In this document: one piece after another, positions 24,244-36,400 of the stretch
Numbering within the stretch: position 1 is the first letter of the stretch
Layout: each line of letters starts with the position of its first letter
Source: Chrysoperla carnea
Lineage: Eukaryota > Arthropoda > Insecta > Neuroptera > Chrysopidae
Assembly (NCBI RefSeq): GCF_905475395.1
Contig: NC_058337.1
Coordinates: forward strand, 93,552,368-93,616,367
Length of the DNA: 64,000 nt
Reading direction: 5' to 3'
Notes under the pieces: generated by a model
Database searches by the model: none
Told to the model about the DNA's origin: nothing
Seen by the model: the letters and a program-made list of their open reading frames with translations, nothing else
Position numbers and translations under genes: made by a program

Positions 24244-26098
24244 AAATATATTTATTTTATTAAATGGCATGGAAAATTATTTATAAAAATCTCGCAATAG
24301 GTTATTTACACAAGGATTATTAACTAAAATATTTTACCTTGAAAGAAAATTTCTTTTTTTATATTTTATTGAAATAAGTTTTTTTTAAAAATTTTTTTGC
24401 CATTAGTATACAGGATGGCTCTCATATAATATTTGTTTGGTGGCGAACACTCATAAATATTATTTACCCTGGTATGCAGTCACTTTATGTAAATATTGAC
24501 ATTTTTAAGTTTTCATACAATTTTGGTGAGAAGTTTAAGAACCTATAGGCAAAGACTGGAAAATTTTAAAAATTCCAATCATTTATTGTTGGAATTTCGT
24601 AAGTTTGGAGAGTTCCATATCATTCTACCCATTCACGAATCATTCCATTTTAATTATTTTTATTAAAAAAAAATTTAGATATTCTTTATTTTACAACTAT
24701 GAGTTTTATCTGTTTTACCCATTTTAACAAAAATTTCCACTGGCTGGCGATACCTTTATACACTCATTTTAGATAGATCATTTTTGAAGTGAAGACACTT
24801 TTTAGTTAGCAAGAAAGTTGAGCACTTTTTGGATGGACAAAAATCATGGAACTCGCGTCATCGTCACTCTCCATATCCTACATACCAGATCGAAACAACA
24901 AAAATTATAATAGTTTTTTATACACACGTTAATAATTTCAATTTACAAATTATGAAATTTTAATTATTTATAATATAATTAAAAAAATTAAATAAAAAAA
25001 AAAACACAGTTATTCCAAAGTTTTAAGTTTTCACTTCCGCCAACAGTCCCTATGACTGACCATCCTTTTTTTACTTTAACGTTAAGTGTCTTTTGATTAC
25101 TTATAAAGTGTAAATAATTTTCAAACTGACAATAATTAATTTTTAAGATTATTAGAGAATAATGAAATCACTCAATATTATTAATAAGGAAATTACGACA
25201 GATTAATATTTATTTTGTCTAATTGACTTCTGACTGGTATAAGTTTTTTTACTTGAAAACTTTCTTTAGTTAAGTATATTCTTATAAATGAAAGTGAATG
25301 TTTTATTAATTTTTTTGTGTATGGAAAATTACAATTGCCAATTAAAAATTTGAATATAATTATTAGAAACTGATACTTGAATCTTGAATACACATTGATT
25401 TTATCAAAAAAATTACGACAGAAAAACTATTAATATTAAAAGGAAAACTTTAAAGGGAAATATCTCGATTAATTTAGGAAAATTTATTTTTTAACAAACA
25501 TACTTATGCCTGTAAAGTGTAAACAAATATTAAAATCGACGTCATAACTCACGCCGAGATTGCAGTGGCATGTCTTACGATACAACCTATAAAGTATTGT
25601 ATTCGCATATAATATTATGTCGGTTTCATGGTCAGTTTTAATCAATTAATAATTTATAACAATTAATTTTTACCCATAAAAATAAATGCTTTTTTGAATA
25701 AAATATAAACATAACACTACTAACATCGATATGAAATGAACCTAGGGTATCATCGGCTGCCGATACTTTAAAAACAAAATACATATTATAATAGGAGTGT
25801 CCGGTATAAAGTTTTAGTAATCTTTGATTTTTTATAGCTGCATAGTTTGTTTTAAGCAATAATTCAATTGAATAAAAATTATTATATCCATATGAATATT
25901 GCGTAGGAGCTAGATTCAACCTTGAGCTTGATACCTACAACAATTTTTACATGTACGAAAAAAAATAGCTTCACTATAAAGAAATATGATTTTTACACGG
26001 TGTACCATTTTATATATAGATCCAAATAACTTCTAATATACTCCACGGACAAAAAAATGGCTGAAGTTTTCAAGGTTGTCGCCCTGTAATAATAAATT

Positions 26099-26443
26099 TG
26101 ACCTTCAGGTTAGTTTTCAAAGCCATTTGATTGTCTAAAAATACCATTTTGGCCATAAAATTTGCCACTCTCTTCGAATCCACTGCAAAAACAGTAAAAA
26201 ATGACCTTGACCTTCAAATGATCTAAACAACAGGTATGAAGGTCAAGTTGTTGAGATCGTTGATACCCCTGCAATTTATCAACTAACTAAAGGCACTTTC
26301 ATTTTTTCTAAAACATCTCTAAAATACGAAAAACCCAATTTTAACCGCTTATTCAACATTTGACCTTTGTTTGGCGTCCTCAAGGTCATACATATCCAAA
26401 GTACCATTTGGCACGTAAAATGGCCTACTGTTTTGTTTGACCT
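26099..26443. promoter_or_regulatory. Cluster of seven nuclear-receptor half-sites (AGGTCA/TGACCT)
   Basis: Half-sites lie at 26099, 26202, 26208 (a direct repeat with no spacer), 26240, 26361, 26383 and 26438. Two (26202-26210 and 26380-26388) have the extended TCAAGGTCA form known for FTZ-F1/HR39/ERR-type receptors. A duplicated TACCATTTTGG-like word in the same stretch leaves open that this is a decayed repeat and not an enhancer. Confidence 0.35.
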
Positions 26444-28305
26444 TCAAATTGAACTTGAAAAGCGAGTGTTCATTGTCTACCTAGAAAATTATTTTTCACA
26501 AATAGCTACAAAACCAAGTTGAATGTTTGTGAAGCGGTGAATCAAAATGTGACTTTTACATAGGCAGAAACGTAGGAAATAAATATTATGTATTATAATT
26601 AGTTGTATATGGGCAGAAACAAAGGGTAAAGTTTTGTCCATAGCCAGTATTAAGAAACTAATTATTTAAATAAGTATGTGTACTTATATACATACAATAT
26701 ATTTGTCAAAGCAAGAAAGAATCAGGCAACCCTATTATTAACAAAGTTTTTAATCGTCATGGTACAGGTAATGTAAACTTTCTACCTAAACTAATGAATA
26801 AAAATAAAATTTCACGTCATTAAAAGAAGTCAAATCAAAGTATGTATTTACATCTACCTACAAAGATTATGTTGAAGATTCTCTCTTCAGTGGCTTAGTC
26901 ACTGCATACCAGACTTGATGAACAGTACTTTATTGTTCAGTCATCAAACAACACACATACAACTTGCCACATAGATATAAATTTATTTTGTAAATATTAT
27001 TAAATTGAGTGAAAAGTAAAATTATTAAAAATTTTTCAAAAAAATTCAATGTTTTAAAACTTTAAAATTGTGTTTGAAAGTAAGTGAGACTTAAAACTTT
27101 TTTGTAAATTTATTTGAAACAAAAAGAAATTAAAGTTCAGGTTTGTTGATGCAATTACTTTTGCAATTGATAATTATTTAATCTCTAATAATAAATCACC
27201 CGCATAAAACTTATATTTCCGCTAGTTCATAATGAATATCCATATTAGTTTGATTCAGAGTGTATTCCTATATTTAGTGAGTTTATTGAACTTTAATATT
27301 TGTCTTCTCTATATATTCTATTAAAATATTTAATAAAAGCTTGCATAAAAATATTTTTTCCAAAATATCTAAATATTTTAAGGAGATAATTTCAAATTTG
27401 TGATGATCAAATGTCCAAAAATTACGCAATAATTATTACTGAAGCTTTATTGTTTCAAAATTAAATATTTATTTTTATATTGTCAATATGTAAGTACCAT
27501 TCTCTCAATGGTACTCGTAAATCCCCGGCTTTTTTTTATGCTTTGTGTTTAGAATTTCTCTATCCACATATTTTTTTCATTCAAAGTTCATCAAAACTTT
27601 TTTAATGAAAATATATTAACAAATATATATATAAGGAGTACATTTTAATTTCCAAAGATATTTCTTAAATGAACCATTGTTGGAAAAAGTTTTTATATTC
27701 GGAGGGGGCATATTAAACTCCTGAACATGAATTTTTGCGGGTAGAACCGTCACCTTTTGCAATATAAAAACATAGCATTAGGTATTAAAAACATGGGCAC
27801 TATAAACATTTATCTCAAAAACTAAGCTTTAGTCAAAAAATATTTTGCCAAATTTTTTAAATGATTATAAAATTTATTTTAAAGACCAGAATAACGTTAA
27901 ATAAGCAGCCCTAGATCAACAAATTTTCTCATTTCTATTTGAAACTTTTTAGAAATTTACAAATAACCAAGCCAATAAACACTTATACTTTCTGAGACAT
28001 GTCAATAAATCTGAATTCTATGAAATTTCATTTATATGTGAGTTTATCTCAGCAAAATCTGCACAGTGCAAGCAATACATGCTCATGATCGACCTTTCTC
28101 CGCAACTGACTTAACAAATAATTGCAATATATAGTACTCACCACTTAGTTTTATTGCATTTTTTATTAGCCATTTTAATTAACACCATGCGAAAACCACA
28201 AAAGTGTAAACTTTTCCTTTATAAGCCTTAGCCTCCATAAAAAATTGAAAAATATTTGGTAGCCTTGAATATAATTGGATTTAGTTATATACAATAGGTA
28301 CACTA

Positions 28306-28497
28306 CAATATAAAATAAATAATTAAAAAAATCAAAAACCCGGCTGCGTTAAATAAAAACAAGTAGTTTACATACCGACTTTAAACAGTGGGGGTTAATG
28401 GATTCTGATTGTTAAAGTCGCTATGTAAACTGCTGGACTTGTTTTTTCTTTTCAATTTTTCGGGTTTTTTGATTTTTTAAATAATTTTATTTTAGAT
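28306..28497. mobile_element. Foldback/MITE-like element
   Basis: AAAAAAATCAAAAACCCGG on the left pairs with CCGGGTTTTTTGATTTTTTA-type sequence on the right, and AGTTTACATACCGACTTTAA pairs with TTAAAGTCGCTATGTAAACT. The loop is near 28392-28415. It has no ORF. Confidence 0.75.
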
Positions 28498-30433
28498 TTT
28501 TTAGTAGTGTCCGGGCCAACTCTTATGAACCAAAACTGTGTTACTAATTAAATTAAAATAAATTTAACTCCTAATTAAATTTAAACATATATATATTTTT
28601 TTAATCTACTTTTAATTTCCTTTATTTTGATACCCTACTCGATAGGTTTGGTTATTTTTTTAACTACTGTATTATTTCCGCCAAAAACTCGCTTTTTTTA
28701 AACACCTATCTAAGGCGTTTTTAAGAAGAATATAACGATACCTTAACTGTCGAAATCCATCATGCTGTTTGGAAGAGGCGGGGTAATAGGAAATTTAAAA
28801 ATAAATATACATACATACAAGATACGCGCGAAACACATAACCCCTCCTTGATAGTCGGGTAAAAGGTATCAAATATTTGTACCTATATTATCTGTGATTA
28901 TATTAATTGTTCTGTGGATTCATTATTAAAATACTAAAGTACACTATTAAATTCATTACTTCTAAGTATAAATTATTCATTGAAGTTGACGTTGATTAAC
29001 ATAATTAATAAACCACTTGCAATTTAGAGAAGTAATAGACCGTGAACCCATAATGAAGCAAAAATTATGTTATTCGTTTTATCTACCATTTGCAAGACTG
29101 AATTGATCTAAAGATAAAGATTGGTAATCAAAAAAATTGAGAATAACCGTGACCTGTGAAAGGGAGTGTTGCAATAAGAAATTACAAAAAAAAGTATCAA
29201 AGATATATCTATTTAAAAATTTGTTTAATTAGTTTGACCATACTTAAGCTTCTTTAAAGCGCATAAAAATATTTTATACTTACTTAACATTTGATCGGTA
29301 TAGCTTCAAAAAAAGGTTTTTTTGTCGATACAGGATACGGATTTTTCTGGTTAATAAAAAAAATCAAGTTGGTTTTCAAATGTAGATTGTTGCACATTTA
29401 ATGAATGAAAATAATTTTGAGAATATTGAAAAATAACCGAATTCATCTTATAAAACAAAAAATTTCGATTTTAACCTTCGATTGTCGTTTTTCGAACTGT
29501 TATCAAAATAAAAACTTATATTCAAAAGAGAGTGAATTAAGAGCTGATATTCAAAATTTTGCCTATTAATTCAGTAAACAACTTATTTATGATCGAAATA
29601 AGCTCCGGTACCTTGACTTTAACTTTGAAACTTATCCAGTAGATAAAAACAAATTTTTCAATAAACAATTATTTAAGTTATAGACGTAAAAATTAGATTT
29701 TTTCAATTTTAATCTCCATGAATAAGAGCTGGGAGAAAACATTTTTGCAAGTTTTTCCAAAATTTAAGTAAAAAAAAATTCGTATTCAGAAGGCAGATAC
29801 ATTAGAAAACTTAATTAAATTCATCAATAATGATATTGGAAATTTGCAAATTATTCGCAACCGTATTATAAATTGATAAGATTAGATTAGTTACTATAAA
29901 AGGAGTCTCGTGGAAAACCACAAAGGAATGGAGATTATAAAGAATATAATTTTCTCTTTACGAACCTTGACCAACAATTTGATACATCTGTATAAAGGTG
30001 ATTATGTTTCCTTCAATATTTGAATTATTATTTATACTAAATCACCTAATTTCAAACAAAAATATTCTTGTACTAGGAAAAGATTAAAATTGGCACCCGT
30101 TTTAGAAAATTGCAGAAAAAATTACTTCATTTATATAAAAATATTACATTAAAATTTAAGGTAAAATTTACGAATGAAAAAAAAATCGACAGGTCTTTTT
30201 TGTATTATAAGAATTATTTTTATATTTTTGTGAAGGAAATCTTAATTGATATTTTAACAAAAATTAATTAAGCGTCGTATATCTCGATAAAGAAAAGTCT
30301 TCGATCGAAATAAGCGTGTATGCATTTTTTTATTATGGTTTTGCAAATCATTTCACATTGAATTTTTTTGTATTATTAATACACCCTATATAATAAACAC
30401 AACAATTAATTAAAGTTTACTTTCAGTTGCAGA

Positions 30434-31815
30434 ATGTGTGAAATAATAGACTTTTTAAGAAGTCCTTTAGTACAAGTTCTTGCCTTAGTTGGAATTGTGT
30501 TCTTATTAACAGTTTTATCTCTGCTACGATTCTATGCATATCTAACATGTGGTAGATGTACCAGCCGAAGTACAATGGACGGTAAAACTGTATTAATAAC
30601 GGGTGCTAATAGTGGCATCGGTAAAGAAACAGCCCTGGATTTAGCAAAAAGGGGTGCACGCGTTATTATGGCATGTAGAAATTATTCGACTGGAAAAGAA
30701 GCTCGAGGTAATTGAAACTGAAATAGCAAAGAAGCGTTGTTAAATATTTTATTTATGACTTCTTAAAAATTCCTTTGTTTTGTAGACGAAATAGCCGTAA
30801 AAAGTGGAAATTCGAATGTAGTTGTAATGAAATTAGACTTGAGCTCACAAAAATCCATTCGCGAATTTGTCGCAGAATTTTTACGCAATGAACGCAAATT
30901 ACATGTGTTAATCCATAATGCTGGAACAGCTGAAACGCGTATCCAAATTACAGAAGATGGATTTGAGAAAACAATGGCCACAAATCAATTTGGACCTTTC
31001 CTTTTAACACATTTACTAATAGGTAAGTAAAAAATGCCTCGAATTGCAAACACTACAATATCATAGAAATATTTTATACCAGAAAGCGTCTTATTATTAT
31101 TTATGATCACAAATACTTAATAATCAAAAAGTATAGATATTATCAAAGACAATAAATGAGAACTCGAGCATATTTCGAAATAAATTTTGATTTTCATCCC
31201 AATTTCCTAGATCAATTACTCTCATATTGTATGTTATTCCTTGCTAATTTGGTGCCCTCCTTTTTAGAGTAAAATATTACTACAGTAATATTCTTTTATT
31301 AAGTAGAAATTAATTTCATTTTTTTTCCAGATTTATTGAAGAGTACTGGAAACGCACGAATTGTAGTTGTAGCATCTGAACTTTATCGTCTAGCTAATAT
31401 TAACTTAGATAACATCAATCCAACAAATTCGTTTGCAATCTACTTATACTACGTTTCTAAATATGCTAACATTTATTTCACAAAAGAGCTTGCACGTCGA
31501 TTACAAGGAACTACAGTAACAGCAAATTGTTTACACCCGGGAATGATTGACTCAGGAATTTGGAGAAACGTACCAATACCATTAAACTGGTTGTTAGCAT
31601 TTGTTATTAAAGGCTTTTTCAAAACTCCTTTACAAGGTGCACAAACAAGTATACATTTAGCTGTATCAGATGATGTGGATAAAGTTACTGGAAAATATTT
31701 TATGGATTGTAAAGAATGTGGTTTAAGTTCAGGTGCCAGCGATATGGCTAAAGCTAAAAAATACTGGGAATTGACTGAGCAATTAGTATTGAAACCAAAT
31801 GATCCACGTATTTAA
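30434..31815 (+). CDS. Membrane-anchored short-chain dehydrogenase, retinol dehydrogenase 11-14 type
   Basis: Predicted 331-residue NAD(P)-dependent oxidoreductase, probably on the ER with its active site facing the cytosol. It may act on retinoids or other lipid alcohols and aldehydes. Exons: 30434-30707, 30786-31022, 31331-31815; the 996 nt close in frame. An N-terminal hydrophobic helix (about residues 11-36) is the membrane anchor. Then come the Rossmann motif TGANSGIG, the substrate-proximal HNAG (usually NNAG), the VVVASELY strand with the catalytic Ser, and YYVSK, the YxxxK catalytic pair. [12 protein letters not shown] is the usual PG motif. A 5' UTR acceptor lies 8 bases before the ATG. 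Retinol specificity is inferred from the family only; in insects such enzymes can serve chromophore metabolism or other lipids. Confidence 0.9.
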
Positions 31816-31951
31816 AGTTTTAAATTTATATTTATTTTAATAAGATTTGTTATAGAATCACGTTCCATTCGTGTTATTATAGACACTTGAACTGGTTAAA
31901 GAAAATATGAAGATTTTACAAAACTAAGATTTGAATACTTAAATTCTTTGA

Positions 31952-31957
31952 AATAAA
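31952..31957 (+). terminator. Polyadenylation signal of the SDR gene
   Basis: AATAAA about 135 bases after the stop. Confidence 0.5.
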
Positions 31958-33360
31958 CTTTGATTTGAATAATTTATTTATAAATAAATTTTTTTATGAA
32001 AACAATTTCGTTTAATAAATAAAACCCAAATCAAAATAAATAATCCCAATTTTTTTCTAACCATAACGTATTTTTTAGGAAAAATGGTGATTTTAAAAAT
32101 GAAATCAATTATGGTCACGATATGTATTTTGTCATTTTAATGATTACTTAGTTCGAATTCAGAAGTCGAACGTTTCTTATTTCTTTTTTGATAACTCAGT
32201 ATTATTTTCATTACGAGTTTGATAGGTTGAGCTTGTTTGTCAACCAACTCCTATAGAGAAGTTTGTTGGGTTTCGAAGTTTTTACCCTTGCATTCAAAAA
32301 TGGAACACTATTACAGAAAGCGGAGATATTATCGTAAACTATATTTGAAAGTTCCAAGTTAGAATTTTACATGCATGTAATGCGTTGTGTTACTACGCAG
32401 AAGTTATTAAGTTAATGAAGTAGGGATCTTTAGCGTTTTTATTCAATGAAAAATCAGCTAAGTGTTTAAAGTATGGTATACACTTTTTAACTCGTAGCGC
32501 CGACATCTTAGCTTTAAAATAGAATAAAAATTCAAAAATTAAAGATACAAGTTTATTTGGAAACCGTTGGTCGTTATAATCGACGAATTATGTATTAACG
32601 TATGTTCGTTATAATGTTCTTATTTTACATAAGGATTCAATCTGGGCATTAACTTTTCGTTGTAATAACCGATTCGTAGTTTTGAGTGACTGTAGTTACT
32701 TATAGTTAGTATTGACTTACATTTAAACTCTCGTTATAGTAAACAAATTTTATTTTAAACATAACACCTAGCTCATTGGTTTAATTTTATTATCCAGTAA
32801 TACGCATTTGGATATGCTTTATATCCATAGATTCACGATGAAGGTATTTTCAGTTTTTATAAATAAAAGCTTGCTTTTAAATGGAACCATTTTTAACTTA
32901 ATTTATTTTCAAATATTAACAAATAATTCTTGTATTAATCAGAATAATAAAATCAATTAACTATTAATTATTATTCTTATAAAAGAGTATATTTATTAAT
33001 TAAAATTATAAACTAAAAGTGAACTTAATATTTTACAAAATAACACAGAAAAGGGTGCAAATTTAATGAAAAAATATACACATATATATTTTTATATATA
33101 AATGCTACCATAAAAAATGCCGAACAATTCAGTAGACGAGGATAGCGGCATTGAGTGAGTGGAACACAAATTTCTCTTCGTCTCATCTAATTTGAAAGTG
33201 ATATTTCGAAACTAATACCAACTGAGAACTTGGAAATTAAACTCTCACTAAAAACCTATACACAAGCGAGGCCGTTTCGATAGTTTTACATTTTATTATA
33301 TCACTTCTGAAAAATGTAACAACACTTATTCCTGTTTTTTTGGATTACTCTTACAAGTAT
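31958..33360. other. Intergenic region between converging SDR and Tak1 genes
   Basis: AT-rich. I see no exon, repeat boundary or RNA gene apart from the two 3' ends on either side. A 13-codon plus-strand frame at 33117 is too short to support. Confidence 0.5.
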
Positions 33361-33366
33361 TTTATT
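33361..33366 (-). terminator. Candidate polyadenylation signal of Tak1
   Basis: TTTATT on the plus strand, AATAAA on the minus strand, 56 bases past the Tak1 stop codon. Confidence 0.5.
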
Positions 33367-33421
33367 CAGTTAAAAAAATTATATTTGGTCTTCTTTTAGC
33401 ACATTTTCGCGCACATTTTTC

Positions 33422-36400
33422 TCAATTCTGATGCCTCGATACAATTTCCCAATCATCTTCTCCTTGTACTGGTTGTGACAGATTTGAATTTTGTAAAAGT
33501 TCTAATTGACAACATAAATTATGGTGTAATTTTCTCAATTGATCACGTTCATCTTGTAATTTATTTAATTCTTGTCTTTGTATTACTTGTTCACCACCAC
33601 GTTTTTGTAATAATTCGTTTCTATGTTGTGATAAATATGCTAACTGCGTTTGAACCTAGAAAAGAAAAACATTTTTTATGCATTTATAATTCTTTATTAA
33701 TATATTTCGAAATAGTCCCGTTTGTAGAATAATCATAAAAACTCATTACAGCATCAAAATTTAAATTTAATCAATGTCATTTTTTACGTCCTAGCACGTT
33801 CTACAAATTTCAGCTTGATTTTCGTTTTTGAGTTATCACGGATGGACGGATGGGCGAACAAACGGATCACGGATGGACGAACAAACTGAATTGGACTTAT
33901 TAGGTGATTTTATGAAAACCAATACCAAAATTTTGTTCTAATGATCAATATTTCTAAGCGTTACAAACTTGGAACTAAAATTAATATCCCTTGATATATA
34001 TTTGATATAAACAAGGTATAAAAATGGTGTTTTACTGCCCTGATCATAAAATCGTAATGATATGTTGAAAATTTCGATTAGGGTTCTCGAACCGATTACA
34101 ATAACTTCCTTTTACTGAGAAGTTGATAATACATCATTTTTTATGGAGTTTGGATAAATTATTCGAAATATTTCAATTAATTTTTTTCTGGCATAAAAAG
34201 TCTAGAAAGACGACAAATGTGATCGAACTTCACAAGTTCATTTTAACACAAATCTAATTTAGTCATTTTATTTTAATAAAAAAATATAATTTACCTTAAA
34301 ATATTCCTGTGCTAATTGTTTATGTTCTTCAAATATTTGTTTCGATTGAGGTACATCTAAGTCTGGTGTGATTGGTCGCAGATGAGATTCCAACATCAAA
34401 TACATATTATCTAAGTCGGGATCTGATTCATTTGTACCACACGCTTCTTCTGATGAATTATTTGTCGATGTATGATGATGCTGAGATCCTTTTGTCATGT
34501 TTTCTAAAGAACAAAGAAAAGCAATTTTTAGTAATCTGTATTAGAAAGTACACAATAAGACACATTTCTGTATTTTAGAAAAACAATTAATACTCATTAA
34601 TTTATGTTTTTGTTGTTTACTTTTAATCATGCATATGATATTTTTTAATTCTCTTTAATTAATACTCAATTTAATAGAATCGGGAATTTAGAGAGACTAT
34701 TGTTTTTAATAAGTGTATATTACGAACTTTCTGCCCATTTCAGTCTAAATATAGCCAAAGCTAAAGAAGACCCTATAATTTGATAAAAGAGCTATAAAAT
34801 TATTAATATATACGCCAAAAACATAAAAATGAATTGCGGGACAAGTATGGTTTCGTACAATTATGAATAGGTCCGGAGTAAAATAATAATTATTTTATCC
34901 AAAAAAAAGTTATCCCTTAAAGGGGAGAGACATGTATTTTCATGATGCCTCATTTTTTCTGTCTAGTAGGGGACTGAAAAGCATATCAATGTTGACTGAA
35001 ATAAGGGAAAATTTGCGAGTACCCGCATAAATAACATATCGCCACTGTAATTCCTAAAGTTCGTGGGTCAAAATTTAGATTTTATTTATTGGCTGTAAGA
35101 TTTTTTTCGTTCTTCAAATTTCTTTTTTATCTTTTAACATTGCCTATAAATAATAATACATGGGAATTATTTTCTATAGTGTGAAATTATAATTTTGCTG
35201 CATCTGTCCTGCATGCAACGGAAAACAAATTTTTTTAAATCTTTCGACATAGGTGTCAAATGATATTTCTGAGCATAAAACTATACAGAAATTATATTTC
35301 AAAATCTTTTTAAAACCCCTGTATGCGATAAATACTATACGCATTTAATTAAATAACGATAAGTAGTTTTTTTTTTTTAATTGGCAAATAATTCTATTAC
35401 TATTGCAAAAAATATTGTCACCACTACTATATTATAAAAAGTATCTCAAAAAGCAGTTAAACGTTTTATATTTTTTTTTTAAATACACATGTATTTTATT
35501 TTTAATTTAAGATACAAATAGTACAATGAATCTTCCTTCCTTTCTCAAGTTATGACTCAAAATCTATTTTAAGCAGTACGGTACGAAACATTACTATTTA
35601 CTGTATGTAACATTTTCCTTGGCTTCTTTTTATGTTTAGTGTTTACTCAACACAAGTTTCACCAACACTTATTAATGAGAATAAATTTGTGTTATGAACC
35701 ATTTAAGGTCGTATTTTATTGGTTTTATTAAAATTCTAATTATTTTTACATCGAAGGACAATTATTGAGAACGTTTTTACGACGCATGAATCATTCAGTT
35801 TTATCGAGTAACCAAAATACGTTTCTTTTTACCTCTATAAAGAGACGTACCAAAACAGCTGCGTTAGAAGAGTACAGCGAAATAGATTATAAAATTCTAA
35901 GGAGAAAATTTCTTTGTACTGTTAAAGTTCCGATGTAAGGTGTAATGTAAAAAAATTGTAGAAAATAAAATTTACTACAATTTATTATCTTACCATTTTT
36001 TTTCTAAGTGTAATATTCACAGAGATAGATAGATATTTATGTTTAAAGTTCTAAAATATAAAATTTGATTTTTTGACGTTAATTAACAAATTTTATATTT
36101 TCGAATATTAAACGTAAATATCTCCGTAAACACTCAACTTATGATAAATGAGTTAAGAGAATAAATTTGATTTTCTGTAACTTTGCGTATTATAAATATT
36201 TCAATGTGACTATTAATCGAGAAATTTCCAAAATTACAAATGATAATTAACGGATCTTAAAACTACAAACGAGCATCGAAATTTAAAATAGAATTGTTTG
36301 TATTATTTTGTCTATAGTTATACACCCTGTATACTTTCGTAGACGTAGTAATATGAAGGTAGTGTTTTCTAACTACTAAGTCGATGTTGAATGAATTAAT

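Larger units (their letters stand above)
22450..30426. other. 8 kb intergenic region between eys and the SDR gene
   Basis: I find no supported exon. It contains a TE-derived repeat (22820-23160), a full-length copy of the main repeat family (23586-24243), a nuclear-receptor half-site cluster (26099-26443) and a foldback element (28306-28497). Short open frames such as 25193-25393 and 25638-25919 on the minus strand lack domains and splice context. The TTTCAG at 30421-30426 is a likely 5' UTR acceptor of the SDR gene. Confidence 0.5.
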
